From positions 818,158 through 882,157 of the forward strand of contig BCKE01000002.1 of NCBI GenBank assembly GCA_001600495.1: DNA of 64,000 bases, given 5' to 3'. This document shows, one piece after another, positions 10,603-20,482 of this stretch (position 1 is its first letter; each line of letters begins with the position of its first letter). The notes under the pieces are model-generated. The model saw nothing but the letters and a program-made list of their open reading frames with translations. It ran no database searches and was not told the origin of the DNA. The position numbers and the translations under genes are program-made. Origin of the DNA: Pilasporangium apinafurcum (lineage: Eukaryota; Oomycota; Peronosporomycetes; Pythiales; Pythiaceae).

Positions 10603-12402
10603 TCACACAATTGTCTCGTTCGCGACCCCATCTTCAACTGCAGCAGAGAGGTTGGTGTTAAAATATACAAGGGCAGCCTTGCTGGCTTGCTCTTCATTCA
10701 TATATTTGCTGTTCATAGCGTGGATCTTGTCAAACATTTCGCGTTTGGATTTTGAGAGACCGGAGGACGCGGGAAAGCATAGAGTACGTAAAGCTACAGC
10801 TTGAAGGTTCGGGCATGAGCTGCCGATGAAGCCTTTCCACCAATGAATAGGGCTGCACTTTTGGGCAGCTTCCCAAATCGCCTCATCTGCAAACATGCCC
10901 GTACGTCCTGTAAATCGCGTCACCTCAGAAACAATATTGGCAAAAGCGTTGCCATCAGCTGAACGCTTGAAATATGAGAGTACTTCGCTTGTCGCTTCAG
11001 GGGATAAACTCGATGGAGGGGATCGTGGGTCTAACAAGTACGCAGTGTACATTGCCGGGTGACGGATGGCTTGCCAATGCTCCGACATGATGTGCTGGAA
11101 TTTTGTTGCTCGATTGCCGTACTTCTCCAAATGTCCCCACAACAGGGTGAATCGATGGTAAAATGTTGAGAGCAACGGATAATCAGACTCAAACGTCTTT
11201 AACACATCCAAAAATGGTTCCAACAGACTCGTATACGTCGAAATTTCTTCCCAAAAGGACAAATTGATAATTTGATCCTTGAGGTGAGCATTGAGATTGT
11301 CAAGAGTACCATTCTCCGCAAGTAAAATGTCAAAAGAGTGACGATTGCGTTCAATACTGAAAAGACATTCGAGTAGAGCAGCAGGACTGGAATCGTCTGG
11401 TTCACCAAGTGGATAAGATGTTTCCAAAGCTTGCATTTGCTCCGAGACACGCACAAATGCCATTCTCGCGACGTGATTTTGGGCAAAAAACCGCGAAATT
11501 TGCTTGCAAATGTTCAATGTATTAGCGATCGGCGGCAGCGCCAGCATCTCAGTCATCATCGCATTCATAGCATGCGAACAACTTGGAAGAAATGTGATGT
11601 CAGGATATTTTCCTTCTAATACAAGCGCAGCTTTTTTCATTGCTGGGCTGGTATCCATGACGATGACTGATACTTTTCCTGTTCCAATCTGCGTCATGAC
11701 GTTTTCAATTTTCTCAACCAAGACCTCAGGTGTATGCGGCAGTTCACCCGTGTTCTCAAAGGCAAACACACCTGGATTCGGTGTGTTAATCATGCAGCTA
11801 ATGATGGATCGATTCATTGATGTCGACCATGACTCCACACCCAAACAGACAGCACTCGCATCCAACACTTCGGCACGGAGTTTTAGCTGTACTTCCGTGT
11901 ATTCCAAATCAAGGGACGTTGTCGCCAGTGTAAATGCACTGGGGAGCTCATAGTTGGGATTCATCCGCTTGATCAACTTCACAAACGACGGATTCTCAAC
12001 AGTACTGACAGGTAATGCCGCCCCAAGAATTGCACGTGCCACGTAGCTATCTAAATCGTTCTTATCGTCGAGAACCGATGTGTTCGACTGTAATCGTGTG
12101 CGGCGTGGTTTCTTCACAACCACACCCATAGTGCCGTCCACGGTCAATCCATTATGGGTTGCCACAACTGTAGTGGCAGGGGACGCCGCAGTCGCCATTG
12201 ATAAATCCATTTTGCGGTTCATATCGACTTCAAACATCTCCGATTTGACGTGTGCGGGGCATTCCGGACATTTGCGGGCCAAGTGCGCACGCATGCGTGT
12301 CACAAGACCACACATATTGTGTTGGCAGTACTTACAGATCGCGCGCTTATTGGCGGCATCTTTGCGGAAATGGGTCCAAAGCGAACTGGCTGGGCGGGGC
12401 AT
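10603..12402 (-). CDS. BED zinc finger protein derived from a hAT transposase
   Basis: Single-exon frame of 599 aa. Residues about 8-45 are a BED-type finger: LWTHFRKDAANKRAICKYC, then RMRAHLARKC. The centre matches the transposase-like DUF659/RNase H region of hAT elements (GVESWSTSMNRSIISC; VIVMDTSPAMKKAA with an Asp at the expected place; FLPSCSHAMNAMMTEML giving the Cys/His pair). The C-terminus resembles the hAT dimerisation region (WWKGF...LQAVALRTLCFPAS). The frame is intact and there is no obvious terminal inverted repeat or target duplication at its ends, which points to a host gene rather than a fresh insertion. If so it is likely a DNA-binding regulator. Whether the catalytic Glu survives was not resolved. 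Confidence 0.72.
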   Translation of the reverse strand: MPRPASSLWTHFRKDAANKRAICKYCQHNMCGLVTRMRAHLARKCPECPAHVKSEMFEVDMNRKMDLSMATAASPATTVVATHNGLTVDGTMGVVVKKPRRTRLQSNTSVLDDKNDLDSYVARAILGAALPVSTVENPSFVKLIKRMNPNYELPSAFTLATTSLDLEYTEVQLKLRAEVLDASAVCLGVESWSTSMNRSIISCMINTPNPGVFAFENTGELPHTPEVLVEKIENVMTQIGTGKVSVIVMDTSPAMKKAALVLEGKYPDITFLPSCSHAMNAMMTEMLALPPIANTLNICKQISRFFAQNHVARMAFVRVSEQMQALETSYPLGEPDDSSPAALLECLFSIERNRHSFDILLAENGTLDNLNAHLKDQIINLSFWEEISTYTSLLEPFLDVLKTFESDYPLLSTFYHRFTLLWGHLEKYGNRATKFQHIMSEHWQAIRHPAMYTAYLLDPRSPPSSLSPEATSEVLSYFKRSADGNAFANIVSEVTRFTGRTGMFADEAIWEAAQKCSPIHWWKGFIGSSCPNLQAVALRTLCFPASSGLSKSKREMFDKIHAMNSKYMNEEQASKAALVYFNTNLSAAVEDGVANETIV

Positions 12403-12872
12403 TTCGTCAGTATCTGTTGTTTTATTCCGCTACGCTCTGAAGGAAACAATCGCGACTTGGAAACGAAAGCAACAGAACAGAGAGAAGAGAATCGCCGCCA
12501 TCCACCCACCATACAAAAATCAAGTGAATTGCAAAAGAGGAGGGATGACATCGAAACAAAATATACAATAAATAGTATACAAAGAAGGGATGTGACGTCG
12601 CCTTTGAATGCAGGGTTTTATACTGAAAAAGAAATCAAGACCGATGAAAACGGTTAAATACCGGTTAAAAAGCAGGATTGTGCAAAATAGTGGACCGTAT
12701 AAAACCAAAAGAAAAGTAAAAAAATGTACCCAACACTGGAAAATGGCTACACATTGACCTCAGTGATCAAGACAAACCATATACAAGGAGCTGAATTGAA
12801 TATGCGTGCATTTTAAATCTACTACGCATAGGTAATACAAACGTATATGGAACTCTGCGTACTGTGTTGATT
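12403..12872. other. Intergenic region with an ACCGGT word
   Basis: About 470 bp between two minus-strand genes. It carries TAACGGTT-like and TACCGGTTA (12659-12667) words, about 255 bp upstream of the BED/hAT gene start. No coding frame is supported. Confidence 0.35.
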
Positions 12873-14584
12873 CTACACGCTCTGCTGCACTGATTGTTGC
12901 ACTGATTGATCGTCCATTTGACAGGGAAAATACTCCTCCATGGTTTCTTTCCAATTCGGTAGTTTGATATCATTGCATGATCCTGTCGCCATGGTATCTA
13001 CGATCTTCTTGCACACAGGTGGTTCTTCGACTCCAAATGCTTTCTTGAACTCCTCACTGTAGTCGGTTACTCCGCCACGACATTTGTCGTAGAATACACA
13101 GATCATCTTCTCCAGCTCCACGGCTTGCTCCATGTCGTCCATGACTCCCTGCTCGTGCAATTTCATCTTGACGTCATCCACCCAGGCCAACACCTTTCCA
13201 CCGTCTACGTCGCCGTCATAACTATCATCGGTTACGAATACTGGATCCTCGGCTGGAGCCTCTGTGGCGAGGTCAGATTGGCATCCCACTCGATCACTCT
13301 TCTGCAATCGACGCTTGGATGGTGCCGCGGCACACTTGGTGGCCATTTGACCCACAAGACCCCCAACTTGGTATGTGTAACTGTTGTCTCCTAGTCGTGT
13401 GATGTCCGACAGCGCATAGAACTGCGAGGGAAGACTCTTGAAAAACGGGTAGAGGGCTTGACCCGGTTGGCTCACTTGCATCGGGTTTGCCCCGTTTTCT
13501 CCAGCGCGCATCGTCACAGTAGAAGCTGTCGTGAAGTATCCATTGTCTTCATCAGATCGATGCGGGCAGGCCACGAATGAGGATGGATTTGTCTTCTTTT
13601 GCTCATCAGTTAGCACCCCAAAGCCAACTTTGCATTTGAAGTAGATAGACAGGAGTAAATCCACATACGCCTACATATAAACATAAAGCGACTATCAATA
13701 CATCATTGATTCAATAGACACCAAGTTCAATGTGAGTTTCCATGAACTTACGTGATGAGACCAGAAGAGAGGATCCGCGGGGGACTGTAGTGTTGCCATT
13801 GTTGCTCCCAAAATGGAATGCATTTCGTCTGTGGTAACAAAGTTGATAAATTAGACTCGGTGATGTATGCATTGGAAATTTTTAGGAAAAAGTACTCACT
13901 GTGCATTCCGTTTTCAACACGAGTTGAAGCGCTTGGTAAATTTGTAGCGTTGAAAATTTGGAGGTAGACCGATGCATAATTGGTGGTCGGTGGGAAGATT
14001 TTCTTCTGCAGTGCTCCACGTGGAATACACTTGGCGCAACTGCTGCCTTTCTTACTCGACGCTTCACAAAAATGATCCATCGGCGATTGTGTCACGCAGA
14101 GATTACCAGACACAGACGCACCATTGATAGTGATCGATTTACTCACACCAACCGTGGATCCACCCAACTCTCGTGTGATAGCTGCACAGCCTTCGACGCT
14201 CGTGCAAGATTTCGCCAGACTCGCGGCATTCTGCTGAACTTCGTCCCAATACGGTACCGTGATGCAAGCATACTCTGGTCCAAGACTGCGGAGCATGTTT
14301 TCAAAGCCAAGTAGCAGGTAGCGATGCCAGTACGTGAACATACATACGCGATGCGCCTCCATTTCCGATCGCTTCTCTGTATGCATTTCCACAAACTTGA
14401 TGTAGTACCCTTTGTCCATGGCGAGCTGGATTGCGTTTCGGTAGAGTTGTCTTTCAGCTGTAGTCAATCGATCGTAAGACTTTCGGACACGAGAACCGCA
14501 CGCGGCCTCGACAGTGGTTGTCGACAATAAACCGATAACGGCAGCTGTATAAAGGATCACGAGAAGAGTCGACCTCATCTTCAT
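12873..14584 (-). CDS. Secreted tyrosinase (type 3 copper oxidase)
   Basis: Three exons on the minus strand, 14584-13900, 13828-13752 and 13670-12873, give 519 aa. The ATG at 14584 starts a clear signal peptide (MKMRSTLLVILYTAAVIGLL, cleavage probably after VEA). CuA: His in FVEMHTEKRSE, then AHRVCMFTYWHRYLLLGFE. CuB is rebuilt across intron 1 as GMHNEMHSILGATM and then DPLFWSHH-AYVD, giving the His pair and the third His. Tyrosinases oxidise phenols to quinones. Cys residues are frequent, as in extracellular proteins. The C-terminal tail has DDQSVQQSVQQSV. Oomycetes are known to carry many secreted tyrosinase genes; a role in wall hardening or melanin is inference. Confidence 0.88.
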
Positions 14585-14989
14585 CGTCGTAGTTGAAGGT
14601 AGTGGAGCAACTACCAACACTGATGGTCGCCCGAGGAGCGAAATTTATGAGTGAGAACGCAGCGAAAGAAGTAGCGGCTCAGTCATATGCATGAATCTGT
14701 GTCCGTTGAGATCCATCGAATAGGAGATGAAGCTCTTTCCCAGCACTTTTCTGGAAGAAACCCCCCTCTTATTCGCGAAATCAGACATGCAAGCCAGGCA
14801 AACGTAACTAGATCTGAATGCTGGGTAAAACTGCAGTGCAAACAATAGACGGATATGCGACCACTTCCATGGAATATTCGAGCATAAGTAACAGCCATAT
14901 TGCGAGACGGAGACAAAAAATCAGTCCGGTGATTGATCTATATTGAGTACATATATGAAACCAATGCTACAAAGAGCCGGACAACACCC
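14585..14989. other. Intergenic region
   Basis: About 400 bp between the start of the tyrosinase gene and the stop of the TrhO-methyltransferase gene, both minus. No coding frame is supported. It should contain the tyrosinase promoter. Confidence 0.4.
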
Positions 14990-16918
14990 TCAGCATAGAC
15001 GCACTAGTGTCAGTCCATCCCAAAATGGGACCAGTATTTGTTGTGTGCGAATATCTACATGGACGTGCTCATTAAACTCTGCCAATCCCTGCGCAATTCG
15101 TTCTTTCTTGTGTGCTGCTCCGTTTGCGTGCGCAACGACACGACCTCGGAATAATGTGTTATCAAAAATCATCAAGCCTTTGGGACTTAAAAGCTTCTTT
15201 TGTAGGATTGTCTCGTAGTAGGCTTTGTACTGGCGCTTGTTTGCGTCAACAAAGATGAGATCGTAGTGCTGTCCGAGTTCAGGTAGTTGGGTTACGTATT
15301 CCATTCCATCTTTGTTGACACAATGGATCTGAGTCTTCCTGGTGCTCCGTTCAAAAAATCCACTAGCAAATCGCATTGCATTAGTGTCGATATCACATGT
15401 CACCAGCGATCCATCTTCAGTCAATCCGTTCGCTAGGCAAAGAGCTGAGTAACCTGTAAAGCACCCAATCTCTAATACACTCTTTGCCTGGATCAGTTGA
15501 GCTATGAACGTGAGAAATCTCCCCTGGGATTCAAACACCAGTTGTTCTGCTTTTGGCCACTCTCGTACAGTCACATCTCGTAACTCTTGCAGCAACGCTT
15601 CATCATCTCGAGCAGTACTCACGCTATTGACATATCCGTCCATCTTAGTCATGTCTAAAAAATTTGTAATGGGAGTCGACGTAGTAGAGTATGATCGCGC
15701 TTGCATTTTTTGCATAACGGAATGAACCTTAGGATGTCTCGATAAAGCATTTGGGATAGGAGGTTTCCAATGTTCTGCGTTTTTCTTGCGATATTGTTTC
15801 CGAGCTTCAGGTGTCAGTGCGTTCATCATAAGAACTTCTTTTTTGCAGGCTTCACTACATGCACCAATGCGCTTGGCAGAGCACTCATGGCATTGTAAGA
15901 TCAAGCCGCCACACATGAGGTTACTACAATTTGTGTGAGTATTACAAGGCTCGCCACATTGAAAACATCTCCCCAATATATCACTTGTCACCTCTTCCGC
16001 ATCAGTTTCGGCTCCCACACAACGCTGATCAAATACAAAGTTCTTGCCCTTGAAGAGTGACTGCATTTCCTTGTGCTCTTTGAGAAACTGTATGTAGTTG
16101 ACAATCCCACCATGCAGTTTATGAATGTTGTTGATACCTTTGTACTGTTTCAAATAAGCACCCACTTTCTCACACCGAATTCCACCAGTGCAATACATCA
16201 TCACTTCACGCGGTTTCTCACCACCATGCTCTTCTTCATGTTTCTCTAAAATCTCATCCAATGCATCAAATGTATCGCGAAATGTATCAACCATGATCCT
16301 TGTTGCTCCATCAAAGCGACCGATTTCATGTTCGTAAAAGTTGCGGACATCAAGTACCAATGTTGATGTGTCTTGTATTTGGTTTCGCATGGAAAGTCTG
16401 TTGTGCCATTCTTGAGGAGGTAGTGAATTCCCAGATCTTTGTAGGTCTAGTTCACCTTTCGTAAAGTCATCGCGTACAATCTGATCCCGAATCCGCACAG
16501 TCAGCTTCTGGAAAGGTTCAATCGCACCACTATTGCGCTCTTCACACGAATCGATTTGCTGTCCAACAAACATATTTTCCTTCGTGAACATCTCTGGAAA
16601 CGACTCGGAGAACGCTTCCAAATTCGCGACAGGGAGAATGGCTTGCGCATTGATGCCTTCTTGTGAAAGATAGACCCGCCCAAAGACATCTAAGCGTGTC
16701 CAGGTCGCCAACACACGTCGGCGAAGGCGAGGCAGAAGGTCTTTGTCTAATGGAGTGTATTTGTAAAGGCTAATATACTGACGAATCGTCGAGCCAGCAA
16801 TGGTGTCTGCTTTACCATTGTGTTGCGTAGACAGCCAGCGGTACTGTTTTGACGCAGAGAATGGCGTCGGTAATCGGTATCTCGTGCAACTGCTCTGCCA
16901 CCTTCGACCAACTTGCAT
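14990..16918 (-). CDS. TrhO-type tRNA U34 hydroxylase fused to a class I O-methyltransferase
   Basis: Single-exon frame of 642 aa. The N-terminus is Arg-rich without acidic residues (MQVGRRWQSSCTRYRLP), a likely mitochondrial presequence. Residues about 45-410 match TrhO/YceA: IRQYISLYKYTPLDK, GRVYLSQEGINAQ, and a rhodanese domain with the active loop YCTGGIRCEKVGAYL, then a Cys-rich C-terminal cluster (RCFQCGEPCNTHTNCSN and HECSAKRIGACSEAC). TrhO makes 5-hydroxyuridine at tRNA position 34. Residues about 420-642 are a caffeoyl-CoA-O-methyltransferase-like domain: SAM loop VLEIGCFTGYSALCLA, metal/catalytic DLIFVDANKRQY and IFDNTLFRGRV, and the C-terminal VPFWDGLTLVRL. TrmR (YrrM), which methylates this same nucleoside in Bacillus, belongs to the same methyltransferase class. 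The frame crosses the junction without a break, so this is a true fusion at the ORF level. Target compartment and activity are inferred. Confidence 0.88.
   Translation of the reverse strand: MQVGRRWQSSCTRYRLPTPFSASKQYRWLSTQHNGKADTIAGSTIRQYISLYKYTPLDKDLLPRLRRRVLATWTRLDVFGRVYLSQEGINAQAILPVANLEAFSESFPEMFTKENMFVGQQIDSCEERNSGAIEPFQKLTVRIRDQIVRDDFTKGELDLQRSGNSLPPQEWHNRLSMRNQIQDTSTLVLDVRNFYEHEIGRFDGATRIMVDTFRDTFDALDEILEKHEEEHGGEKPREVMMYCTGGIRCEKVGAYLKQYKGINNIHKLHGGIVNYIQFLKEHKEMQSLFKGKNFVFDQRCVGAETDAEEVTSDILGRCFQCGEPCNTHTNCSNLMCGGLILQCHECSAKRIGACSEACKKEVLMMNALTPEARKQYRKKNAEHWKPPIPNALSRHPKVHSVMQKMQARSYSTTSTPITNFLDMTKMDGYVNSVSTARDDEALLQELRDVTVREWPKAEQLVFESQGRFLTFIAQLIQAKSVLEIGCFTGYSALCLANGLTEDGSLVTCDIDTNAMRFASGFFERSTRKTQIHCVNKDGMEYVTQLPELGQHYDLIFVDANKRQYKAYYETILQKKLLSPKGLMIFDNTLFRGRVVAHANGAAHKKERIAQGLAEFNEHVHVDIRTQQILVPFWDGLTLVRLC
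15911..16492 (-). repeat. 582-bp block shared with 17300-17881 (copy 1)
   Basis: This block, covering the end of the N-terminal domain, the whole rhodanese domain and half of the Cys cluster, reads base for base like 17300-17881 at a constant offset of 1389 wherever I compared the lines. The 194 encoded residues are the same in both genes. The sequences diverge sharply at both edges (ATCCGCACAG against ATTCGTATAT at one end; CCGCCACACATG against CCGTGACACATG at the other). Confidence 0.9.
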
Positions 16919-17050
16919 TTGTCAGAGGAAACTTTGCTCCAGTCGATCCCTAAAACAGAAACAGAAATTGACATGCATGGCAAAAGTCAAATAACCGGTT
17001 AACCACGGCTGAACTAACGAAAACATAACAAAACATGTTCTATGATTCTA

Positions 17051-18301
17051 TTAGTTATCCACTGCACTTAATGACTGTTGCAGCAGACTTGGAGATGCTG
17101 GACGAAACTTGATGTATTTCAGATATGAATCTGCGGCATTCGGATTCTTTGGTTTCCACTGCGAAGCATTCTGCTTACGATACTGTCGCTGCTCCTCTGG
17201 GGTCATGGCCTGCATTTTGATGACTTGTTCATGACATGCGTCACTGCAAGCGCCCATGTATTTCGCTGCACAGGATGAGCATTGAAGTACTAGTCCGTGA
17301 CACATGAGGTTACTACAATTTGTGTGAGTATTACAAGGCTCGCCACATTGAAAACATCTCCCCAATATATCACTTGTCACCTCTTCCGCATCAGTTTCGG
17401 CTCCCACACAACGCTGATCAAATACAAAGTTCTTGCCCTTGAAGAGTGACTGCATTTCCTTGTGCTCTTTGAGAAACTGTATGTAGTTGACAATCCCACC
17501 ATGCAGTTTATGAATGTTGTTGATACCTTTGTACTGTTTCAAATAAGCACCCACTTTCTCACACCGAATTCCACCAGTGCAATACATCATCACTTCACGC
17601 GGTTTCTCACCACCATGCTCTTCTTCATGTTTCTCTAAAATCTCATCCAATGCATCAAATGTATCGCGAAATGTATCAACCATGATCCTTGTTGCTCCAT
17701 CAAAGCGACCGATTTCATGTTCGTAAAAGTTGCGGACATCAAGTACCAATGTTGATGTGTCTTGTATTTGGTTTCGCATGGAAAGTCTGTTGTGCCATTC
17801 TTGAGGAGGTAGTGAATTCCCAGATCTTTGTAGGTCTAGTTCACCTTTCGTAAAGTCATCGCGTACAATCTGATCCCGAATTCGTATATCCAATTTGTGG
17901 AATGGACTTGATGTTGTGGCCATCTGCTCTGGTGTTTCTTCAATCAGCTGCCCAAAGAAGAGTTTGGCTTGGCCAGTTAAATCTGGGAAACTACTTCGCA
18001 ATGCGGAGACATTTTGTTCTGGTACGACGAGCTGCGCATTGATACCTTCCTGAGAGATGTAAATGCGTCCAAGCACCTCCAATGCATGCCATTCACTCAG
18101 CAGTTGCTGCCGTATCTTTGGTAAGTGTTCTTTTTCAAGCGGCGTATAGTTGTAAAGACTGATATATTGCCTGCGCAACATTTGTGCAGTCTGACCGCTG
18201 GCCCATCGGCAAAAGCCTCCACTATTGACCATTGTTAGGCGCCATGAGTGGCGCAACCGCAGGCATATGTGTCCCGTATACAATCGATGCATGCTCTCCA
18301 A
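17051..18301 (-). CDS. TrhO-type tRNA U34 hydroxylase (rhodanese family), stand-alone paralogue
   Basis: Single-exon frame of 416 aa, next to and in the same direction as the fusion paralogue. The N-terminus (MESMHRLYTGHICLRLRHSW) is basic and could target mitochondria. It has the family order: RRQYISLYNYTPLEKEHLPK, GRIYISQEGINAQ, rhodanese loop YCTGGIRCEKVGAYL, and Cys cluster RCFQCGEPCNTHTNCSN with CSSCAAKYMGACSDAC. The methyltransferase domain is missing: the protein ends about 60 residues after the Cys cluster. TrhO makes 5-hydroxyuridine at tRNA wobble U34. Outside the shared 582-bp block the two paralogues are clearly diverged, so they are not a recent duplicate. The two may differ in target tRNA or in compartment. 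Confidence 0.85.
   Translation of the reverse strand: MESMHRLYTGHICLRLRHSWRLTMVNSGGFCRWASGQTAQMLRRQYISLYNYTPLEKEHLPKIRQQLLSEWHALEVLGRIYISQEGINAQLVVPEQNVSALRSSFPDLTGQAKLFFGQLIEETPEQMATTSSPFHKLDIRIRDQIVRDDFTKGELDLQRSGNSLPPQEWHNRLSMRNQIQDTSTLVLDVRNFYEHEIGRFDGATRIMVDTFRDTFDALDEILEKHEEEHGGEKPREVMMYCTGGIRCEKVGAYLKQYKGINNIHKLHGGIVNYIQFLKEHKEMQSLFKGKNFVFDQRCVGAETDAEEVTSDILGRCFQCGEPCNTHTNCSNLMCHGLVLQCSSCAAKYMGACSDACHEQVIKMQAMTPEEQRQYRKQNASQWKPKNPNAADSYLKYIKFRPASPSLLQQSLSAVDN
17300..17881 (-). repeat. 582-bp block shared with 15911-16492 (copy 2)
   Basis: Second copy of the block described at 15911-16492. It lies wholly inside the coding sequence of the stand-alone TrhO paralogue and includes the catalytic rhodanese loop. 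Confidence 0.9.
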
Positions 18302-18407
18302 CGATAGTTCAGCCAGCTAATGTATCAACGATACCGTCCAGTTGTCGTCAATCAATAATGCCAATCACCATTCCTGGTGCATGTCTTTGCAGTAAGCAAG
18401 TGTACTA

Positions 18408-18421
18408 ACCGGTATACCGGT
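18408..18421. promoter_or_regulatory. Doubled ACCGGTAT palindrome upstream of a TrhO gene
   Basis: TAACCGGTATACCGGTATAC holds two ACCGGT palindromes eight bases apart, about 110 bp upstream of the start at 18301. Single ACCGGT words lie upstream of four other genes in the window (12660, 16994, 20175, 24597). A regulatory role is inferred from position only. Confidence 0.35.
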
Positions 18422-18519
18422 ATACTGTCAACTTATATGAATATGTGAATGTGAGTAAAATATGAAACCAAAAGCTGATTATACGAAATTAAAAAAACAT
18501 CATCTTTCGCTCAATTGGC

Positions 18520-20094
18520 TCAGTAGTTTCGTGATGTCCGTCCTCGCCACCGCTTTGCTGGTGGTTCATTTGCAAAATCCTGCCTCCTACCGTATGACTT
18601 GCTATCTCGTTTCTCGGTGTTTGCGGCTTGTTTCTTTCGAAGTTCTTCGTCACGACGGGCTTCGTACTGGCGCCGAATTTCCGCGGTCTTTTTCGGATTA
18701 TGATGAAGAATGTCAAACCCAAACTCCTTGGGTGCAATACGCTCCAGTAAGTCGCTGTCTGCGGGTATGATGGTCCCAAGAATGCTGCCTGTAAGTGGAT
18801 GGAATTGACCACGGCGGTGGATTTCGTTGATCAGGACCTGGCGCGCGTATGCAAACGATCGTCGGACGATTCGAATGTCGTACGAGTTTTTGCCGATATC
18901 GAGACTAGGCTCATTTGGATTTTCCATGGAAATCAAAAATGGTCGATTCTCGTCGTACCAATAACGCTCCTCCTTGCGGAAGTACGAGCCGCCGTTTCGC
19001 ACCGAAATCCCAAGATCGTCGTAATTAAAGTCACGCCCGTACAGTGTGAAGAATCCTATGAGCAACTGGCCAAGATTATTGTATTTTGGATCGTCATGCT
19101 CGGCACCAAGATGGCGGCGATGATGCTGGAGGAAGCTGACAACCATCAGTTGCACCAAAAAGGATCCCAGACCGCCCGTAAATGTCTCATTCAGTCCACG
19201 TTGTGCGAGAAAGTACTTGATCACTAACGTCAACGGACGAAATGAAGGGTACACACGCATGTAGTGCTTGACCAAATCAGCTGTCGCTAGTCCTCCTGCA
19301 ATGTTAAACGAGACATCAACATGGATGTTACTGGCTTTGTGCACGAACTTCACGATCGGGATGCGGGCTTTATCGATCACTTCCAGGTAACTCACTAAAT
19401 CGAGGTCTCCCAACTTTTGCCCCAATTCAAAGAGCGGCTTGGTCCCAGTTTGATCATTAAACACAACCATGTCAATGTCGCTTTTCGGTAAGAACATCTG
19501 GGTGTGATGCGAGCCAAACGTCTCCACAGTCGCACCTTTCCACAATGAAGCTACCAACTCCTTCATCTCGGCCACTAGCTGCCTCCGTCGCTCGAGTTCT
19601 TGGTCAGTAGGACTCATAAAGCGAACAAAATCCATAATTTCTTCGTGTAGGCACAGGTACAGATTAGTGTCATAGTACCCTTTGCGATCTCTCATCCATG
19701 GCATTGTCTCATGCATCAGTCGATTAGCACTGTCCTCTTCTTGTCCATCTTCTGTATCATCGTTTTCAAATCCATTGTCAGTGCGACCATTGCTCTGCTG
19801 TTTTTCAGTTAACCGCATGTCCATCTCAATGAATCCATCGTCATCGTTGTCATCTTGTTTGTGATAATCTTCGGTCTGCTCGTTGGTTGCCTTGAGCTCT
19901 TCGAGCTCTTTCTCTTCTTTCGCTGCGCGCTTGAGTTCTTGTTTCGCTATCTTCGCGGCATACTTTGCCTTGCTTTTCGCCTTGATCTTTGCTTTGGCTT
20001 TCTTCTTGTCGACGCCCGGTGGCTTGCTCACCACCTGCACATCGCGCGTATCGCCACCTTTCGCATTCCGAATGCGATTCTTCGTGCGTGCCAT
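18520..20094 (-). CDS. Non-canonical poly(A) polymerase, TRF4/PAPD5 type
   Basis: Single-exon frame of 524 aa. The N-terminus is strongly basic (KKKAKAKIKAKSKAKYAAK) and then acidic. The nucleotidyltransferase core starts near residue 135: VETFGSHHTQMFLPKSDIDM gives the helix-turn motif GS and the catalytic Asp pair, and NIHVDVSFN gives the third Asp. The PAP-associated part follows (RPLTLVIKYFLAQRGLNETF, GGLGSFLVQLMVVSFLQHH, then DGISVRNGGSYF-type region and NSYDIRIVRRSFAYA). These enzymes add short A tails to nuclear RNAs for exosome decay (TRAMP) or act on mRNA tails. The C-terminal tail is again rich in Lys/Arg. The upstream region shares a short promoter with the Tra2-like gene. Confidence 0.86.
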   Translation of the reverse strand: MARTKNRIRNAKGGDTRDVQVVSKPPGVDKKKAKAKIKAKSKAKYAAKIAKQELKRAAKEEKELEELKATNEQTEDYHKQDDNDDDGFIEMDMRLTEKQQSNGRTDNGFENDDTEDGQEEDSANRLMHETMPWMRDRKGYYDTNLYLCLHEEIMDFVRFMSPTDQELERRRQLVAEMKELVASLWKGATVETFGSHHTQMFLPKSDIDMVVFNDQTGTKPLFELGQKLGDLDLVSYLEVIDKARIPIVKFVHKASNIHVDVSFNIAGGLATADLVKHYMRVYPSFRPLTLVIKYFLAQRGLNETFTGGLGSFLVQLMVVSFLQHHRRHLGAEHDDPKYNNLGQLLIGFFTLYGRDFNYDDLGISVRNGGSYFRKEERYWYDENRPFLISMENPNEPSLDIGKNSYDIRIVRRSFAYARQVLINEIHRRGQFHPLTGSILGTIIPADSDLLERIAPKEFGFDILHHNPKKTAEIRRQYEARRDEELRKKQAANTEKRDSKSYGRRQDFANEPPAKRWRGRTSRNY

Positions 20095-20482
20095 TTGTTG
20101 CCACAGTTATGCTTGTGAACCAATACTTCGTATTGCGCCACCCTCATTGGTCAAAAATCGCAATCCCTAGTTATACCGGTATCTTGTAGGTACTTTTCCA
20201 CAAATGGAAAAACCCAACTGGATTTTATTTCTTGTAACGTCTACAAACCGGATGGAAGACATTGTTCCAAATTATAATAAATTTGTATGTAAAGGGAGAG
20301 ATGACGCGTCAGGCGCCTTGTGGTGGACTGGAAGATAACAAGGAAAACGGGCGATCGACGTAAAAGATTTCTTTTTGAAAGCAAGGAGCGAACTAGTAGC
20401 GTCTCCCCCGCATTTGCACCCGTGCGAGAAACCAGAACGATCGCTCACTACACACTAACAGACTTAAGGAAAGGGAGAGAAG
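20095..20482. promoter_or_regulatory. Divergent promoter region
   Basis: 388 bp between the poly(A) polymerase (minus) and the Tra2-like gene (plus). It carries ATACCGGTATC at 20173-20183, close to the polymerase start. No coding frame is supported. Confidence 0.5.

Noticed and set aside
11504-11953. 149-codon plus-strand frame
   Set aside because: Antisense shadow of the BED/hAT-derived gene.
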